A DNA stretch of 7,290 nucleotides from Cyclobacteriaceae bacterium (GTDB lineage Bacteria > Bacteroidota > Bacteroidia > Cytophagales > Cyclobacteriaceae), in assembly GCA_015492915.1 (NCBI GenBank), contig WGED01000306.1:1-7290 (forward strand), given 5' to 3'. Below, in pieces: positions 6,046 to 7,290 of the stretch (position 1 is the stretch's first letter; every line of letters begins with the position of its first letter). The notes beneath the pieces were generated by a model that saw only the letters and a program-made list of their open reading frames with translations, had not been told where the DNA came from and did not search any database. The position numbers and the translations under genes are program-made.

Positions 6046-6150
6046 TATGAATGAGAATTCCCACTTAAAATATCAACCTGAATGGTAGGAAGGGGACTTT
6101 AAGGGGTTGCTCAAAAGTATTTACTTTGTTCAATGAGGATTAAAGGAAAT
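6046..6150. other. Convergent intergenic region, weak terminator only
   Basis: This gap separates the fusion gene and the beta-barrel gene, which converge. The only symmetry noted is AAAGTA (6114-6119) facing TACTTT (6122-6127), a weak AT-rich hairpin. The CATGAAAA-type palindrome found at other gene ends is absent here. A 13-codon ORF starting just after the fusion stop is too short to support. Confidence 0.3.
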
Positions 6151-6807
6151 TCAAATCTTTGCCTGATTTTTGCCGCCGAAATAGAAAATCAGCGAAAGAT
6201 TTATTTTTAAATCCTTTGATTCAAATGAATGATCCAACAGCTCATTAAGGCTTTGATCTCCCTTGTAATTCATATTGACTTTATGATATGCATAAACTAC
6301 GAATAAGTCCAATGACACATTCCGGGTGATAAAATAAGCTAATCCCGCCCCAAAGTCATAAACAACAGATCCTCCGTTCCATATATATGGCTCATTATTA
6401 TTAATGAGTTCAAATTGATTTTTTTGATGTCTGTTGAGGTATCCTATTCCTCCGTGCACGAAGGGTTTAAATTTTTTCTTGCCGATGTAATACCTCAAAA
6501 ACGCAGATACGGAAAATGTTCTTGTTGATAGGTAGGATTGATCACTGGTCTTTTTTTGATAATAATAACCGGGCATCACTCCAACTGCCAGATTGTCTAT
6601 GAAGAAATGTCCAAATATGGGGGAAAATAATAATTCAATATTTTCTTTTTTCGAATCGTTTGAAACCGACGATGTAGTCAGTGTGTACAGATTCCTGAAC
6701 TCAAGCAAGTTTGATGCTCCTATAAAGTAATTCCCTTTCTCGGTTTGAGCGGATAAGCCTGAACAGGACAAAGCTATAATTGAGGCTGTTATAAAATATT
6801 TGTTCAT
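6151..6807 (-). CDS. Outer-membrane beta-barrel protein, OmpA/OprF-like barrel type
   Basis: The protein has 218 residues. Residues 1-20 form a signal peptide (Lys at position 3, a hydrophobic core, and a likely cleavage after SGLSA before QTEKG), so the product is exported. A Cys lies inside the signal, but the preceding ALS does not fit a lipobox well. The mature part alternates polar and hydrophobic residues in short strands rich in Tyr, Phe and Gly, for example FLRYYIGKKKFKPFVHGGIG and VVYDFGAGLAYFI. It ends in a strand LKINLSLIFYFGG followed by a short tail. This is the pattern of the outer-membrane beta-barrel domain common in Bacteroidota (PF13505/PF13568-like), with about eight strands expected. 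No plug, TonB or OmpA peptidoglycan domain is present. Ligand and role are unknown. The sequence is noticeably more AT-rich than fhs or the fusion gene. Confidence 0.8.
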   Translation of the reverse strand: MNKYFITASIIALSCSGLSAQTEKGNYFIGASNLLEFRNLYTLTTSSVSNDSKKENIELLFSPIFGHFFIDNLAVGVMPGYYYQKKTSDQSYLSTRTFSVSAFLRYYIGKKKFKPFVHGGIGYLNRHQKNQFELINNNEPYIWNGGSVVYDFGAGLAYFITRNVSLDLFVVYAYHKVNMNYKGDQSLNELLDHSFESKDLKINLSLIFYFGGKNQAKI

Positions 6808-6830
6808 TTTTTTAGTGGTTAGGATGTAGC

Positions 6831-6962
6831 ATGTTGTATTTGAATATTATGAAAAACCCTGAAAATGTGCAAGATAAAATTGCATTTACTCCCGTATTGC
6901 CGGGAAATCCTGATGATACCGGAAAGGCCATGTCGGGTGGAGCAACTTACCGGAATGTATGA
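6831..6962 (+). CDS. Possible small ORF, 43 aa (37 aa from the second ATG)
   Basis: An open frame runs on the plus strand from ATG 6831, or from the in-frame ATG 6849, to TGA 6960-6962. The 37-residue version starts MKNPENVQDK and ends GGATYRNV; its composition is protein-like, with Gly, Pro and charged residues and no low-complexity run. It lies between two minus-strand genes, antisense to the leader of the beta-barrel gene, and its stop falls within the AT palindrome at 6959. I recognise no family. It could be a chance ORF or a remnant of an older gene. No clear promoter was found. Confidence 0.2.
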   Translation: MLYLNIMKNPENVQDKIAFTPVLPGNPDDTGKAMSGGATYRNV

Positions 6963-6980
6963 AAATATAATGATTTTTTA
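6959..6980. terminator. Degenerate AT palindrome downstream of the C-N hydrolase
   Basis: ATGAAAATA (6959-6967) is followed by TGATTTTTT (6971-6979), the same layout as the palindromes at 89, 2903 and 3009 but with a looser core. Read on the minus strand it follows the C-N hydrolase stop by about 32 bases. The flanking bases to 7007 also resemble those after the fhs copy: CACAGGATA and CAGG/CCTG. Confidence 0.35.
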
Positions 6981-7011
6981 ACCGGCTTCTCACAGGATAC
7001 AGGCCTGGGCT

Positions 7012-7290
7012 TTACTTTGAATCGTTGATTTTCATCCACACGGGTAAAGTTTCAGATTGATGTGTCGCGCCAATAATTTCTTTGTAGAGCTCAGGCCTCC
7101 GTGCGTTCCTGTATCTCCATCCGCCCGACAACCTGATTTTTTCTTTGGTTATTTTTGAAATAGCGATATCGTTTTCGAAAGACCTTATTTCTGACAAAAC
7201 TTCACCAAACGGGTCAATTATCATGGAGTTTCCATTTTTTAGCTGGTCCCCATCGTAGCCTATCGGATTGGTAAATGCATAATACACTCC
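7012..7290 (-). CDS. Carbon-nitrogen hydrolase (nitrilase superfamily), C-terminal part
   Basis: Only the last 92 residues lie in the window; the gene enters from the right edge, and the frame is open through base 7290, so the GTG at 7287 is an internal Val codon rather than a start. The segment starts GVYYAFTNPIGYDGDQ and continues NGNSMIIDPFGEV, the conserved region that follows the catalytic Cys in nitrilases and amidases of the CN-hydrolase family (PF00795): 'NG-x-Y-...-N-x-x-G' and then 'G/N-x-S-x-I-I/V-D-P-x-G'. The Glu and Lys of the triad and the Cys are outside the window, so activity cannot be judged. Towards the end, the 'YRNARRPELYKEI' stretch fits the arginine-rich tail seen in aliphatic-amidase or carbamoylase-like members. 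The substrate is unknown. It is followed by the AT palindrome, and the beta-barrel gene lies 204 bases further on the same strand. Confidence 0.85.
   Translation of the reverse strand, partial: GVYYAFTNPIGYDGDQLKNGNSMIIDPFGEVLSEIRSFENDIAISKITKEKIRLSGGWRYRNARRPELYKEIIGATHQSETLPVWMKINDSK

Noticed and set aside
6745..6807. The barrel protein as a lipoprotein, because of a Cys in the signal region
   Set aside because: The residues before the Cys (ALS) do not form a good lipobox, and a standard signal-peptidase site (SGLSA before QT) follows, which suits a beta-barrel protein better.
7285..7287. GTG at 7287 as the true start of the C-N hydrolase
   Set aside because: The translated segment begins in the middle of a conserved CN-hydrolase block, and the codon upstream in the window (Gly) continues the family pattern, so the gene runs off the edge.
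1..7290. tRNA, rRNA, CRISPR array, insertion sequence or defence system
   Set aside because: No cloverleaf, regularly spaced repeat array, transposase, integrase or nuclease signature was found on either strand; the dispersed palindromes are too few and irregular for a CRISPR array.

Overview
The window looks like a chromosomal segment of a member of the Bacteroidota. The evidence is a long NagB-like/PIG-L fusion protein of a type I recall mainly from that phylum, upstream octamers resembling the Bacteroidota -7 element (TAnnTTTG), no clear Shine-Dalgarno sequences, and a small outer-membrane beta-barrel protein with a signal peptide. This placement is inference; no marker gene fixes the genus.

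Layout from left to right: (1) 1-98 is non-coding and holds a strong hairpin. (2) 99-1085 (-) is a membrane-anchored alpha/beta hydrolase. (3) 1209-2876 (+) is formate-tetrahydrofolate ligase (fhs), transcribed divergently from the hydrolase. (4) 2877-3053 is a convergent intergenic stretch full of inverted repeats. (5) 3054-3860 (-) is a canonical glucosamine-6-phosphate deaminase (nagB) with its catalytic and allosteric residues intact. (6) 3861-4092 is a 232-base divergent control region with two palindromes and a helically phased direct repeat. (7) 4093-6045 (+) is a 650-residue protein joining a second, atypical NagB-like domain to a PIG-L (LmbE) deacetylase domain. (8) 6046-7290 is visibly more AT-rich. 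It holds a beta-barrel protein (-), a possible small ORF (+), and the C-terminal end of a carbon-nitrogen hydrolase (-) cut by the window edge.

The functional centre is the divergent pair nagB / nagB-like-PIG-L. NagB converts glucosamine-6-phosphate to fructose-6-phosphate and ammonia. The fusion protein has a PIG-L domain that could deacetylate an N-acetylglucosaminyl substrate, and a NagB-like domain whose ring-opening motif is altered: the position of E. coli Asp141 is Arg. One plausible reading is an amino-sugar salvage module under shared control, in which the second NagB domain has drifted from ordinary deamination. The fhs and hydrolase genes have no evident link to it.

A short AT-rich palindrome with CATGAAAA/TTTTCATG-like arms recurs at or next to the 3' ends of the hydrolase, fhs, nagB and the C-N hydrolase. 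It probably acts as a terminator or belongs to a dispersed intergenic repeat family. I saw no tRNA, rRNA, CRISPR array, transposase or integrase. No gene-free stretch exceeds 300 bases.
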